Of a DNA stretch of 64,000 bases, positions 45,183-53,065 are shown piece after piece. Position 1 is the first letter of the stretch. Every line of letters starts with the position of its first letter. A program made the position numbers and the translations under genes. The notes under the pieces were generated by a model that did no database searches, was not told where the DNA came from, and saw only the letters and a list, made by a program, of their open reading frames with translations. Origin of the DNA: Verrucomicrobiales bacterium (GTDB taxonomy: Bacteria > Verrucomicrobiota > Verrucomicrobiia > Limisphaerales > J093); the NCBI GenBank assembly GCA_015075445.1, contig JABTUJ010000003.1:62001-126000 (forward strand), written 5' to 3'.

Positions 45183-46766
45183 ATGGCGAACCTGCAACCG
45201 CTTTCGGATCTCGATTCCCAGTTCTACCGGCGCGCGGACGAGTTCTTTCCGGCGCACCGGGACACGGCCCTGACCTTCGATGATGTGACGCTGGCCACGC
45301 GTTACTCGGAGATCCTGCCCCGCGACACTCACTTGGAGACGCGGCTTGCGGAAGGGGTTGAGCTGAACGTCCCGCTGCTGTCCGCGGACATGGATACCGT
45401 GACGGAATCGCGGATGGCGATCGCGATGGCGTTGAACGGCGGTTTGGGGGTGATTCACTACAACCTGACGGAGCGGCAGCAGCTCTCGGAAGTCAGCCGG
45501 GTCAAGAACCACGTGCACGGGCTGATCCAGGACCCGATCAAGGTGGCGCCGGAGCAGTACATCGGGGATGTGCTCGAGATGATGGAGGAGCGTCGCTTCG
45601 GCTTCAGCACGTTCCCTGTGGTCGACGCCCGCGGCAAGCTGGTGGGGCTCCTGTCCAGCCACGTGGTGAAGCCGCGGTACGCGCGGCGGCAGGTGGCCGA
45701 AGCGCTCACGCCCCGCCACCAAGTGCATACCCTCCGGCAGGAGGAACTCGGGGACGACCCGATTGCGCGGGCGGACCGGTTTTTCACCGACCATCCTGGA
45801 ATTCACAAGCTGCTGGTGGTGGACGGCGACGACCAGTTGCGGGGTTTGTTCACGATGAGCGACATCGAGCGGATCACGCAGGAGCGGGAGGCGCAGTTCC
45901 GTCCGGCGCGGGACGGCAAGTTCCGTCTGTTGTGCGGGGCGGCGGTCTCCGCGACCCGGAATGCATTTGGGGAACTGGACCGCGAGCGGATTCTGGCGCA
46001 CGTCGGGGATCTGGTGGGTCGCGGGGTGGACCTGGTGGCGGTGTCGACGGCGCATGGCTTCAGTCGCGGGGTGGGGGATGCGATCCGGATGATCCGGCAG
46101 GCCTTTCCTGCATTGCCGATCCTGGCGGGCAACGTTACGAGCGCCGCCGGGGTGGCTTACCTGGCGGAGTGCGGAGCGAACGTTGTCAAGGTGGGGCAGG
46201 GGCCGGGTTCGATCTGCACGACGCGCACGGTGGCGGGGGTGGGGATACCGCAGATGACGGCGCTTTACGTGTGTTCGCGGGCGGCGGCGGCGTGCGGGGT
46301 GACGCTGGTGGCGGACGGGGGCGTCACGAAGTCTGGCGATCTGGTCAAGGCCCTGACGCTGGCGCAGGCGGTCATGTGCGGCGGCTTGTTTGCGGGTTGC
46401 ACGGAGGCGCCGGGCGAGGTGATCGAGATCGATGGCAAGCTCTACAAGCAGTACCGGGGCATGGGCAGTCTGGCGGCGATGCGGGCGGGTTCGGCGGCGC
46501 GCTACGGGCATACCAGGGAGTCGGCGCGGAAGGTGGCGGCGGAGGGGGTCGAGGCGCTCAAGGAAGCCAGCGGTTCGCTGGACGCGGTGTTGGCGCCGTT
46601 GATCGGTGGGATGCAGTCCGGTCTGGGTTATCTGGGAGCGGCGAATCTGGCGCAGTTGCGGGAGAACGCCTGCTTCATCCGCGTGACGGAGGCGGGCCGA
46701 CGCGAGGCGGCGCCCCACGATATTGTCGAGATCCGGGCGGGGGGCGCGGCGGCGCGGCCGGTGTGA
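45183..46766 (+). CDS. guaB: IMP dehydrogenase
   Basis: 527 residues from the ATG at 45183; the longer frame from 45090 is not supported. [20 protein letters not shown] and [20 protein letters not shown] are the conserved N-terminal barrel parts. Two CBS motifs follow at about 115-235 ([39 protein letters not shown]). The catalytic loop is [15 protein letters not shown] with Cys345, and [13 protein letters not shown] and the [10 protein letters not shown] flap complete the active site. It oxidises IMP to XMP, the committed step of GMP synthesis. No guaA is adjacent. The VVD..g.L.GL..s CBS pair suggests nucleotide regulation. Confidence 0.95.
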   Translation: MANLQPLSDLDSQFYRRADEFFPAHRDTALTFDDVTLATRYSEILPRDTHLETRLAEGVELNVPLLSADMDTVTESRMAIAMALNGGLGVIHYNLTERQQLSEVSRVKNHVHGLIQDPIKVAPEQYIGDVLEMMEERRFGFSTFPVVDARGKLVGLLSSHVVKPRYARRQVAEALTPRHQVHTLRQEELGDDPIARADRFFTDHPGIHKLLVVDGDDQLRGLFTMSDIERITQEREAQFRPARDGKFRLLCGAAVSATRNAFGELDRERILAHVGDLVGRGVDLVAVSTAHGFSRGVGDAIRMIRQAFPALPILAGNVTSAAGVAYLAECGANVVKVGQGPGSICTTRTVAGVGIPQMTALYVCSRAAAACGVTLVADGGVTKSGDLVKALTLAQAVMCGGLFAGCTEAPGEVIEIDGKLYKQYRGMGSLAAMRAGSAARYGHTRESARKVAAEGVEALKEASGSLDAVLAPLIGGMQSGLGYLGAANLAQLRENACFIRVTEAGRREAAPHDIVEIRAGGAAARPV

Positions 46767-46767
46767 A

Positions 46768-47307
46768 TCAGGGGCAGAGGTGGTGGAAGAGGGCGTCGAA
46801 CTCGAGGCGCTGCAGTTCGCGGGCCTGGAGGACACGCGGCTCACTGGGGGCGAGGTCGGCCCAAAGGTGGCATTCGTCTACGAACGCCAGGGGATCCCAG
46901 CAGCCGTTGGGAAGGAGTCGGCGGGCAAGCTCGGCCTGGCCAGCTTGTTCGAGGAACTGGCCGGCGGAGGTCGCGAGGAGGCGGTAGCCGGGGTGGGCAC
47001 CCACGCGGCGGTACCAGTACTTGGCGTTGGCGTAGTCCGGTTCGCGGCGGTGCATCAGGGCGTGGACCCAGTGGGCATCGGGGTGTTCCAGGTCCTGGAC
47101 GACGCGGTGGGCGGCCTCGAGGTGGTCGTGCCAGAGCAGGACGGCGGCGCGGATGGTGGCGGCCTGCAAGGGAGGCCAACCCCCTTCGCGAGCCAGATCG
47201 CCGAGGGCGAGGTTGAGGGTGTCGGCGGCTTGCGCGTGCGGGCGCACTTCGGGGCCCAGAGCGGGAGGCTCAGGGGTGTGGAGAAGGGCGCGAACGCGGC
47301 TGAGCAC
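46768..47307 (-). CDS. Conserved hypothetical protein, helical
   Basis: 179 residues, largely helical. Notable phrases are LLWHDHLEAAHRVVQDLEHP, HWVHALMHRREPDYANAKYW, YRRVGAHPGYRLL and WDPLAFVDECHLWADL. The 'HD.l..sH...q......a.ywHai.HRREpDy.NakYWfRrvg.Hp' pattern is a recognisable family seen in Acidobacteria and Verrucomicrobia but has no assigned function to my knowledge. The His/Asp/Arg-rich core hints at metal or ligand binding. It converges on guaB with one base between the stops and ends 33 bases beyond the next gene on the same strand, likely an operon with the gluconolactonase-like gene. Confidence 0.7.
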   Translation of the reverse strand: MLSRVRALLHTPEPPALGPEVRPHAQAADTLNLALGDLAREGGWPPLQAATIRAAVLLWHDHLEAAHRVVQDLEHPDAHWVHALMHRREPDYANAKYWYRRVGAHPGYRLLATSAGQFLEQAGQAELARRLLPNGCWDPLAFVDECHLWADLAPSEPRVLQARELQRLEFDALFHHLCP

Positions 47308-47340
47308 GGGAGAGCAGGTGAGGGCGGCGTTGCGGCGGGG

Positions 47341-48285
47341 CTATCTTCTCGCCTTCGGTTTGGGCCAGTCGCCGGTGCCTTGGGTGAGGGTGCGCACGCG
47401 GGCGAGGTACATGTGCGCGGTGATGTAGAGGGTGGTGCCGTCGGCGTCGCCCCAGGCGCAGTTGGCCGTGGCCTCGCCGGTGTTGATGATGCCCAGGAGT
47501 TGACCGCGGGGTGAGATCACCAGGACGCCGCCGGGGCCGGTGGCGAAGAGGTTGCCCTGCCGGTCGACCTTGAGGCCATCGGGGAGGCCTTTGCGGCCGT
47601 TCATGAGGGGTTGGGCATTGAAGAAGACGGTGCCCGGTTCCACGGTGCCGTCGGGCAGGATCGGGTAGGCCATGATGACCGGGTTGTTGGGGTCGGATAC
47701 CGCCACGTACAGGACCCGTTGCTGGGGCGAGAGCGCCACGCCGTTCGGGAAGGTCAACTCGCGGGTCAGCAACACGACCTCGCCGCTGGGGCGCAGGAGG
47801 AACACGCCGCTGAAGAGGAGTTCCTGACCCAGCAAGCGGTCGGCTTGCTCGCGGTCGCGCGGCAGGCCGTAGGTGGGGTCGGTGAAGTAGAGGTTGCCGC
47901 GGGAGTCGTAGACGAGGTCGTTTGGGCTGTTGAAGCGCAGGAACTTGTAGTATTCGGCCAAGGTCACAAAGCCGCCACCCGGTACCCAACGGGCCACACG
48001 GCGGTCGCCGTGCTGCGCCAGGACCAAGCGTCCCTGGGCGTCCAAGGTCAGTCCGTTGGAACCCTGTTCGCGATCCATACCTTCACGCGGTCGGGCGCCG
48101 GTGTAGCCGCTGGGGAAGAGGAAATCGCGGGTACCGACACCTTCCTTCCACACGAAGATCACGTTGCGGGGCACGTCGGAGAAGAGGAGCGTCTGGGCCT
48201 TGGGATTCCACACCGGCCCCTCGGACCACTCGAAGCCACCGGCGAGTTTCTCGATGACGGCGTCCGGAGCAATGAGGGCGTCCAT
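47341..48285 (-). CDS. SMP-30/gluconolactonase-like protein
   Basis: 314 residues from ATG 48285. The six-bladed propeller shows the metal-site Glu in GGFEWSEGPVWNPKAQTLLF, SNGLTLDAQGRLVLAQHGDR, FNSPNDLVYDSRGNLYFTDP (catalytic Asn/Asp) and LTFPNGVALSPQQRVLYVAV. It probably hydrolyses sugar lactones in the periplasm, by analogy. Family relatives have a signal peptide. Here the frame remains open upstream (reading GIPVFGTIERFAPE just before the start) to about 48363, without a start codon. A signal-peptide-like stretch (NVLRITACAAALLTLPGLS) is in another frame at about 48415-48360. A frameshift in the leader is likely. Confidence 0.85.
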   Translation of the reverse strand: MDALIAPDAVIEKLAGGFEWSEGPVWNPKAQTLLFSDVPRNVIFVWKEGVGTRDFLFPSGYTGARPREGMDREQGSNGLTLDAQGRLVLAQHGDRRVARWVPGGGFVTLAEYYKFLRFNSPNDLVYDSRGNLYFTDPTYGLPRDREQADRLLGQELLFSGVFLLRPSGEVVLLTRELTFPNGVALSPQQRVLYVAVSDPNNPVIMAYPILPDGTVEPGTVFFNAQPLMNGRKGLPDGLKVDRQGNLFATGPGGVLVISPRGQLLGIINTGEATANCAWGDADGTTLYITAHMYLARVRTLTQGTGDWPKPKARR

Positions 48286-48711
48286 TTCCGGGGCGAACCG
48301 CTCGATGGTGCCGAAGACAGGTATTCCTTCGGAGGCGGCGGTTCCTTGGCGTTGACAGACCGGGAAGGGTCAGCAAGGCGGCGGCGCAAGCGGTGATCCG
48401 GAGGACGTTCAGGCATTGCTCTTCATAACGCGGAAGACGTCGCGAGCATCAAGCGCACCCACGGGAGGGTCAAGGCAAAAGCCCGAAACCGGCTGCGCCC
48501 GAAGATTTCCCGGTCGCTCCGGGAGGGCCTAACCTGGAAATCTCCTACCCGCTGTAGGCGCCGACGTGAGGAGGCGTTGGGGGTGTAGGCGCCGACGTGA
48601 GGAGGCGTTGGGGGTGTAGGCGCCGACGTGAGGAGGCGTTGGGGGTGTAGGCGCCGACGTGAGGAGGCGTGGTGGTGTAGGCGCCGACGTGAGGAGGCTT
48701 GCGGATGCCGT
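48286..48711. other. Leader and repeat region upstream of the gluconolactonase-like gene
   Basis: 426 bases. The first 130 contain the apparently frameshifted signal-peptide coding sequence; 48537-48700 is the element A tandem array. No other gene is supported. Confidence 0.5.
48537..48700 (+). repeat. REP-like element A, five-copy tandem array
   Basis: After the leader GGAAATCTCCTACCCG, the core TGTAGGCGCCGACGTGAGGA begins at 48553, 48584, 48615, 48646 and 48676 (period 31, last 30), with TTGGGGG or TGGTGG as connector. All copies are in the same orientation and the fifth ends in GGCTTG rather than GGCG. No inverted partner is present. Confidence 0.93.
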
Positions 48712-50199
48712 TCAGTGCGGGACGGGGTCGGTGCGGTGTACGGGCGTGTCTTCCCAGCGCGCCTGGTCGGTCGCGGGATCATAGGTGAGGATGCGGTGGG
48801 CACTGCCGGCGGCTGGGGGTTGGTCGATCTTCGGCAACCACTTGCGGTGGGCGGCGAGGACTGCGACGTGGGCCGGGTCGGCGGCCAGGTTGGTCCACTC
48901 GTGCGGGTCGGTCTGGTGGTCGTAGAGTTCCTCGGTGCCATCGGCATACTGGATGTAGCGCCAGCGTTCGCTGCGCACGCCGTGGTTGCCCTGGTTGTGG
49001 GTGGTCAGGGCGGGGCGTGCGCGGGGCGTCGTGGGGTTGCGGAGTTGCGGGGCGAGGCTGAGTCCCTCGAGGTCGGTGCGTGGGGTGAGCCTGCACAAGT
49101 CGATGAGGGTGGGGTAGAGGTCGAGAAGTTCGGCGGGCTGCACGCAGCGGCCACCGCGGGTCACGCCGGGGCCGGCGAAGAGGAGCGGGACGCGGGTGGA
49201 CCGTTCCCAGAGCGTGTTCTTGCCGCTGATCCCCTTTTCGCCGAGGTGAAAGCCGTGGTCGCCCCACACGACGACGATCGTGCGATCGGCCAGCCCGGTG
49301 GCATCGAGGGCGTCGAGCAGGCGACCGATCTGGGCGTCGACGAAGCTGGTGCAGGCGAGGTAGGAGCGGACGAGGTTGCGCCACTGGCCGTTCGCCTGGA
49401 GCCATTCGAGTCGGGGTTCGGGCAGATGCCAGTGGAGGTACCAGGAGAAGCGTGGGGTGTCGGCCCGGTCGTCGGGACGAATCGGAGGCAGGACGGTGTC
49501 GTCGTCGGGGTAGAGGTCGAACCATTTCTGGGTGGCGTAGCAGGGCACGTGCGGGAGGAAGAAGCCCACGGCGAGGAAGAAGGGTTGGGCGGGGGGCATG
49601 GCTTCGAGTTGTCCGATGGCCCAACTGGCGACGCGGTAATCCTGCTTGTCCTCGTCCCGATGCGGGAACACGCCCCAGTCCATGAGAGGATGGTTGCCCA
49701 TGGGGGTGGCCGGGATGAGCTTTTGCGGCGGGGTGGCGCCGATGCCGCCTGGCGGGCCCCAGACATCGAACTCGACGGCTTGTTGCGCCGGGCCGCCGAC
49801 GCCGCCGTGGTAGATCTTGCCGGTGGTGAAGGTGCGGTAGCCGTGCGCCTTGAAATGCTGCGGCAGGGTCACGCGGTCCTGCCAGTCGGGGAGGGTGCGG
49901 AACCACGGGGCGAGGCCGTAGATCCCGGTGGTGGTGGGACGCAGGCCGAGCATCAGGCTGGTGCGGGACGGATTGCAGAGGGGGCTTTGGATGTGCGCGT
50001 TGAGGAACGTGGTGCCGCGCTGCGCCAACCGGTCCAGATGCGGGGTGCGGGTGAGGGGATGACCGCCGAGGGGGCCGACCCAGTCGTTCTGGTCGTCGAT
50101 CGCGATGAAGAGCACGTTGGGGCGCGTGGGTTCAGTAGCCGCGGCGGTGAGCAGGGCGAGTCCGGAAGCGCTGAGGATGAGGAGACCGAGGCTGTTCAT
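48712..50199 (-). CDS. Exported arylsulfatase-type enzyme, iduronate-2-sulfatase-like
   Basis: 495 residues from the ATG at 50199, with a signal peptide (SLGLLILSASGLALLTAAAT). NVLFIAIDDQNDWVGPLGGH gives the first metal-binding Asp pair; PLCNPSRTSLMLG contains Cys75 in the C-x-P-S-R formylglycine motif; TFTTGKIYHGG follows with the conserved Lys. VVVWGDHGFHLGEKG supplies the distal Asp/His and TRVPLLFAGPGV the C-subdomain. The 'DDQND' and 'KHYHG'-like features place it near iduronate-2-sulfatases. It would remove sulfate esters from polysaccharides in the periplasm after maturation by a formylglycine-generating enzyme, which is not in the window. Confidence 0.92.
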   Translation of the reverse strand: MNSLGLLILSASGLALLTAAATEPTRPNVLFIAIDDQNDWVGPLGGHPLTRTPHLDRLAQRGTTFLNAHIQSPLCNPSRTSLMLGLRPTTTGIYGLAPWFRTLPDWQDRVTLPQHFKAHGYRTFTTGKIYHGGVGGPAQQAVEFDVWGPPGGIGATPPQKLIPATPMGNHPLMDWGVFPHRDEDKQDYRVASWAIGQLEAMPPAQPFFLAVGFFLPHVPCYATQKWFDLYPDDDTVLPPIRPDDRADTPRFSWYLHWHLPEPRLEWLQANGQWRNLVRSYLACTSFVDAQIGRLLDALDATGLADRTIVVVWGDHGFHLGEKGISGKNTLWERSTRVPLLFAGPGVTRGGRCVQPAELLDLYPTLIDLCRLTPRTDLEGLSLAPQLRNPTTPRARPALTTHNQGNHGVRSERWRYIQYADGTEELYDHQTDPHEWTNLAADPAHVAVLAAHRKWLPKIDQPPAAGSAHRILTYDPATDQARWEDTPVHRTDPVPH

Positions 50200-50356
50200 G
50201 GCGGAGAGCGTTGTCTGGTCGCGTGTTCGGGTCAACCTGCCATTCTTGTTCCGCAACGGAGTGCCATTGGGGTCAGTCCCTGAAACCTGAATCCGCCCTT
50301 CGCCGAGCGGGTGAAGAACGGCGGCGGGCACGGTCGGCCGTTCAGTGGCCTGGCGC

Positions 50357-52048
50357 TCAGGTGGGTGGCCCCGGCAACCCTCCGGCGGTGGCCACCTTCC
50401 ACGTGCGATAGCCGCCGGTCAGGTTCCGTGCGTTGAACCCGCGTTGCACGAGCATCCGGGCGGCGAAGTAGGAGCGCTGGCCGCTCTGGCAGGACACCAC
50501 AATCTCGCGGTCGCGCGGAAGTTCACCCAGGCGGGAGCGGAGTTCGGGCAGCGGGATGTGGACGGAGCCCGGGATGCTTCCTGCGGCGCGCTCGCCGGGG
50601 TTCCGCACGTCCAAGACGAACGGTGCGGTGGTGTCCGGGGGGGTCAACTCCTGCCAGTGGGCCAGGTGGACGTCCCCGTGGAGGACGTTTTGCGCGGCCA
50701 TGCCGGCGAGGTTCACGGGGTCCTTGGCCGAACCGAAAGGCGGGGCGTAGGCGAGTTCGAGGTCGGCCAGGTCCGCCACGCTCAGGCCGGCCTTAAGGGC
50801 GGTGGCGAGCACATCGATGCGCTTGTCCACGCCGTCGCGTCCCACGACCTGGGCTCCGAGCAGTCGGCCGGTATCGGGGGCGAACAGGATCTTGGTGGCG
50901 AGGGGTGAGGCGCCGGGGTAATAGCCGGCGTGGGAGCCGGGGTGGAGGTGGAGGATTTCGAATGGGCGGCCGGCGCGGGTCAGACTTCTGGCGTTGGCGC
51001 CGGTGCAGGCAGCGGTCAACGAGAACAAGCGGAGGATGGCGGTGCCGTAGGTGCCTTCGAAGCGCGAGGCGCGGCCGAACACGTTGTCGGCGGCGGTGCG
51101 TCCCTGGCGGTTGGCGGGGCCGGCCAGGGGCAGCAACTGCCAGTCGCCGAGCACGGCGTGGCGCACCTCAACGGCGTCGCCCACCGCCCAGATTCGCGGG
51201 TCGCTGGTCCGCATCTGAGGGTCTACGCGAATGCCGCCGCAGGTGCCGAGTTCGAGGCCGGCGTCGCGCGCCAGTTTGACCTCGGGTCGGACGCCCATCC
51301 CGAGCACGACCAGGTCTGCGGGCAGGCGTGTTCCACTTTGGAGGCGCACCACGGAGGCGACGGCGGATTCACCGGCGGCGGGGGCTTCGAAGCCGGCCAC
51401 CGGATCCGCGAGGTGGAGGGCGACGTGGTGGTCCCGGAGTTCGGCGTGCAGCCAGGCGGCCATCTCGGCGTCCAGCGGGGCCATGACCTGGGGGAGGGCT
51501 TCGACCACGGTGACTTCGAGTCCGGCATGCACCAGTTGCTCGGCCATCTCGAGGCCGACGTAACCGCCGCCGACCACGACGGCCCGGCGGGCGGCCTGTT
51601 CCCGGATCCAGGTCTTGATGGCCACGGCGTCGGGCACGTTGCGGACGGTGAAATGCCCGGGGCGATCGATGCCGGGGATGGGCGGTCGCAGCGGGGCGGC
51701 GCCGGGGGCGAGGATCAAGGCGTCGTAAGGCTCCTCGTATTCCCGGCCGGTGGTCAGGTCCCGGGCGCGCACGGTGTGTCGGGCGCGGTCGAGGGCGAGC
51801 ACTTCGGTCTGGACGCGCACGTCGAGTTCGAAGCGGGCCCGCAGGGCGGCGGGGGTTTGGAGCAACAGGTCATCCGCCGCCGCGATTTCGCCGCCGACGT
51901 AGTAGGGCAAGCCGCAGTTGGCGAAGGAGACATGCGGGCCGCGTTCGAAGACGATGATCTCGGCGTCCTCGGAGAGGCGGCGGGCGCGGGCGGCGGCGCT
52001 GGCTCCGCCGGCCACGCCCCCGACGATCAGCAGGCGCAGGCCGCTCAT
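50357..52048 (-). CDS. CoA-disulfide reductase-type flavoprotein with rhodanese domain
   Basis: 563 residues. FAD-binding [20 protein letters not shown] opens the protein, with the redox Cys in FANCGLPYYVGG (Cys near 43). NAD-binding AVVVGGGYVGLEMAEQLVHA and the second FAD motif DPRIWAVGDAVEV follow. The C-terminal dimerisation domain ends near 450. Residues about 470-555 are a rhodanese domain with active Cys in VVSCQSGQRSYFAAR. Fusions of this kind (CoADR-Rhod) reduce CoA disulfides or polysulfides in the cytoplasm. Its start overlaps the stop of the zinc-finger gene (ATGA). Confidence 0.92.
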   Translation of the reverse strand: MSGLRLLIVGGVAGGASAAARARRLSEDAEIIVFERGPHVSFANCGLPYYVGGEIAAADDLLLQTPAALRARFELDVRVQTEVLALDRARHTVRARDLTTGREYEEPYDALILAPGAAPLRPPIPGIDRPGHFTVRNVPDAVAIKTWIREQAARRAVVVGGGYVGLEMAEQLVHAGLEVTVVEALPQVMAPLDAEMAAWLHAELRDHHVALHLADPVAGFEAPAAGESAVASVVRLQSGTRLPADLVVLGMGVRPEVKLARDAGLELGTCGGIRVDPQMRTSDPRIWAVGDAVEVRHAVLGDWQLLPLAGPANRQGRTAADNVFGRASRFEGTYGTAILRLFSLTAACTGANARSLTRAGRPFEILHLHPGSHAGYYPGASPLATKILFAPDTGRLLGAQVVGRDGVDKRIDVLATALKAGLSVADLADLELAYAPPFGSAKDPVNLAGMAAQNVLHGDVHLAHWQELTPPDTTAPFVLDVRNPGERAAGSIPGSVHIPLPELRSRLGELPRDREIVVSCQSGQRSYFAARMLVQRGFNARNLTGGYRTWKVATAGGLPGPPT

Positions 52049-52299
52049 GCCGTGGGGGGGACGGGGTGAAGTTGGCGCCAGCGTTCGCGCAGGGCGGCAT
52101 GGAGGCGTTCCCGGCAGGCCGGGGGCAATTCGATGGGCTGGCCCTGCCGGTAGAGCGTGATGGTCTGGCGGAGGTTGTCCACCACGACCTGGCAGGGATC
52201 GCAAGCCGCCAAGTGCCGCCGCAATTCTTCGCAGATGGCGGGGTTTGCGGTGCCGTCCACGTACTCGTTCAGGGCGGCGAGCAATTCGTCGCAGTGCAT
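52045..52299 (-). CDS. Small zinc-finger protein, anti-sigma (zf-HC2) type
   Basis: 84 residues. MHCDELLAALNEYVDGTANP and ICEELRRHLAACDPCQVVVD give the H-x3-C-x2-C arrangement (HLAACDPC) of zf-HC2/anti-sigma folds, with an additional N-terminal Cys. It lacks a membrane helix; soluble ZAS-like proteins of this size exist. No ECF sigma gene adjoins it. It overlaps the flavoprotein gene and follows rsmD by 44 bases on the same strand. It may sense redox or zinc status and link to the thiol-disulfide enzyme, which is inference from position. Confidence 0.75.
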   Translation of the reverse strand: MHCDELLAALNEYVDGTANPAICEELRRHLAACDPCQVVVDNLRQTITLYRQGQPIELPPACRERLHAALRERWRQLHPVPPTA

Positions 52300-52343
52300 G
52301 CGCTTCAACAGTTGCGGGGAGTGAGCCGCCAGGGGCGGCAAGG

Positions 52344-52919
52344 TTACACCGGCTGCAGAAACGTCATGACCGAGTCGCCGTGCCGCAGCGATTTCACCTC
52401 GGACCAGGGGGGGGAAACGGTCAGGGTGTCGCGGTGGGTGTGGCCGAGCACGAACCAGCCTTGGGGCGTCAGCAGCCGTGGGAGTTCGGCCAGGTCCAGG
52501 AGTTGCTGGGAGCACGATTCCGAGCGGCGTCCGATGTTCTTCGCCCCAAACGGCGGATCGGCCAGGATCAGATCAAAGACCTCGCCCGCGACGGCCAGTT
52601 GGCGGACGGCGGCGAAAGCGTCCTGGGTGCGGAGCTCGAACCGTTCCACCGGCAAGCCCGCGGCGAGCAGGTTCTGCCGGATCATCGCCGCATGCCGTGC
52701 GGATCTTTCGACGCTCACGACGGCGGCGGCGCCGCGGCTGAGGCACTCGAAGCCCAGCGCGCCTGAACCGGCGAACAACTCGAGCACCCGCGCCCCCACC
52801 ACGCGATCCCCGAGGCGGTTGAACACGGCCTGTTTGACCACGTCGGGCGTGGGGCGCACGGCCCAGCCTTTGGGCACTTTTAAGACTCGTCGCCCCATCT
52901 CGCCGCCCGTGATGCGCAT
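52344..52919 (-). CDS. rsmD: 16S rRNA (guanine-966-N2)-methyltransferase
   Basis: 191 residues from ATG 52919 (MRITGGEMGRRVLKVPKG), preferred over GTG 52928 because RsmD proteins start 'MRIigG..rgr.l..p'. RPTPDVVKQAVFNRLG is the typical RPT.d..reaiFn.L; VLELFAGSGALGFECLSRGA is SAM motif I; DLILADPPFG is the DPPF catalytic motif. It methylates G966 of 16S rRNA in the assembled 30S subunit. Length and motifs are complete. It heads the run rsmD, zinc-finger gene, flavoprotein on the minus strand. Confidence 0.95.
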   Translation of the reverse strand: MRITGGEMGRRVLKVPKGWAVRPTPDVVKQAVFNRLGDRVVGARVLELFAGSGALGFECLSRGAAAVVSVERSARHAAMIRQNLLAAGLPVERFELRTQDAFAAVRQLAVAGEVFDLILADPPFGAKNIGRRSESCSQQLLDLAELPRLLTPQGWFVLGHTHRDTLTVSPPWSEVKSLRHGDSVMTFLQPV

Positions 52920-53065
52920 GGGCGTCACTTAACCGTGCCGTCGCCGGCGGGGGAAGCCGAATCCCCTCGCAGCCAACTCCCCCGCCGTGCTGGAGTGGCG
53001 GGGCGTCGAACGCAGCGTCGAACGCAGTTGACAAAACCCCGGCGAATCCTGCTTGTCACCCGGAC

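Noticed and set aside
48552..48700. CRISPR-like array (regular 25-bp repeat, 31-bp period)
   Set aside because: The connectors are only six or seven bases and nearly identical; no unique spacers and no cas gene. It is a tandem REP-type array.
50255..50290. GGGGTCAGTCCCTGA motif upstream of the sulfatase, possibly a repeat relic
   Set aside because: Single occurrence in this form; too short to assign.
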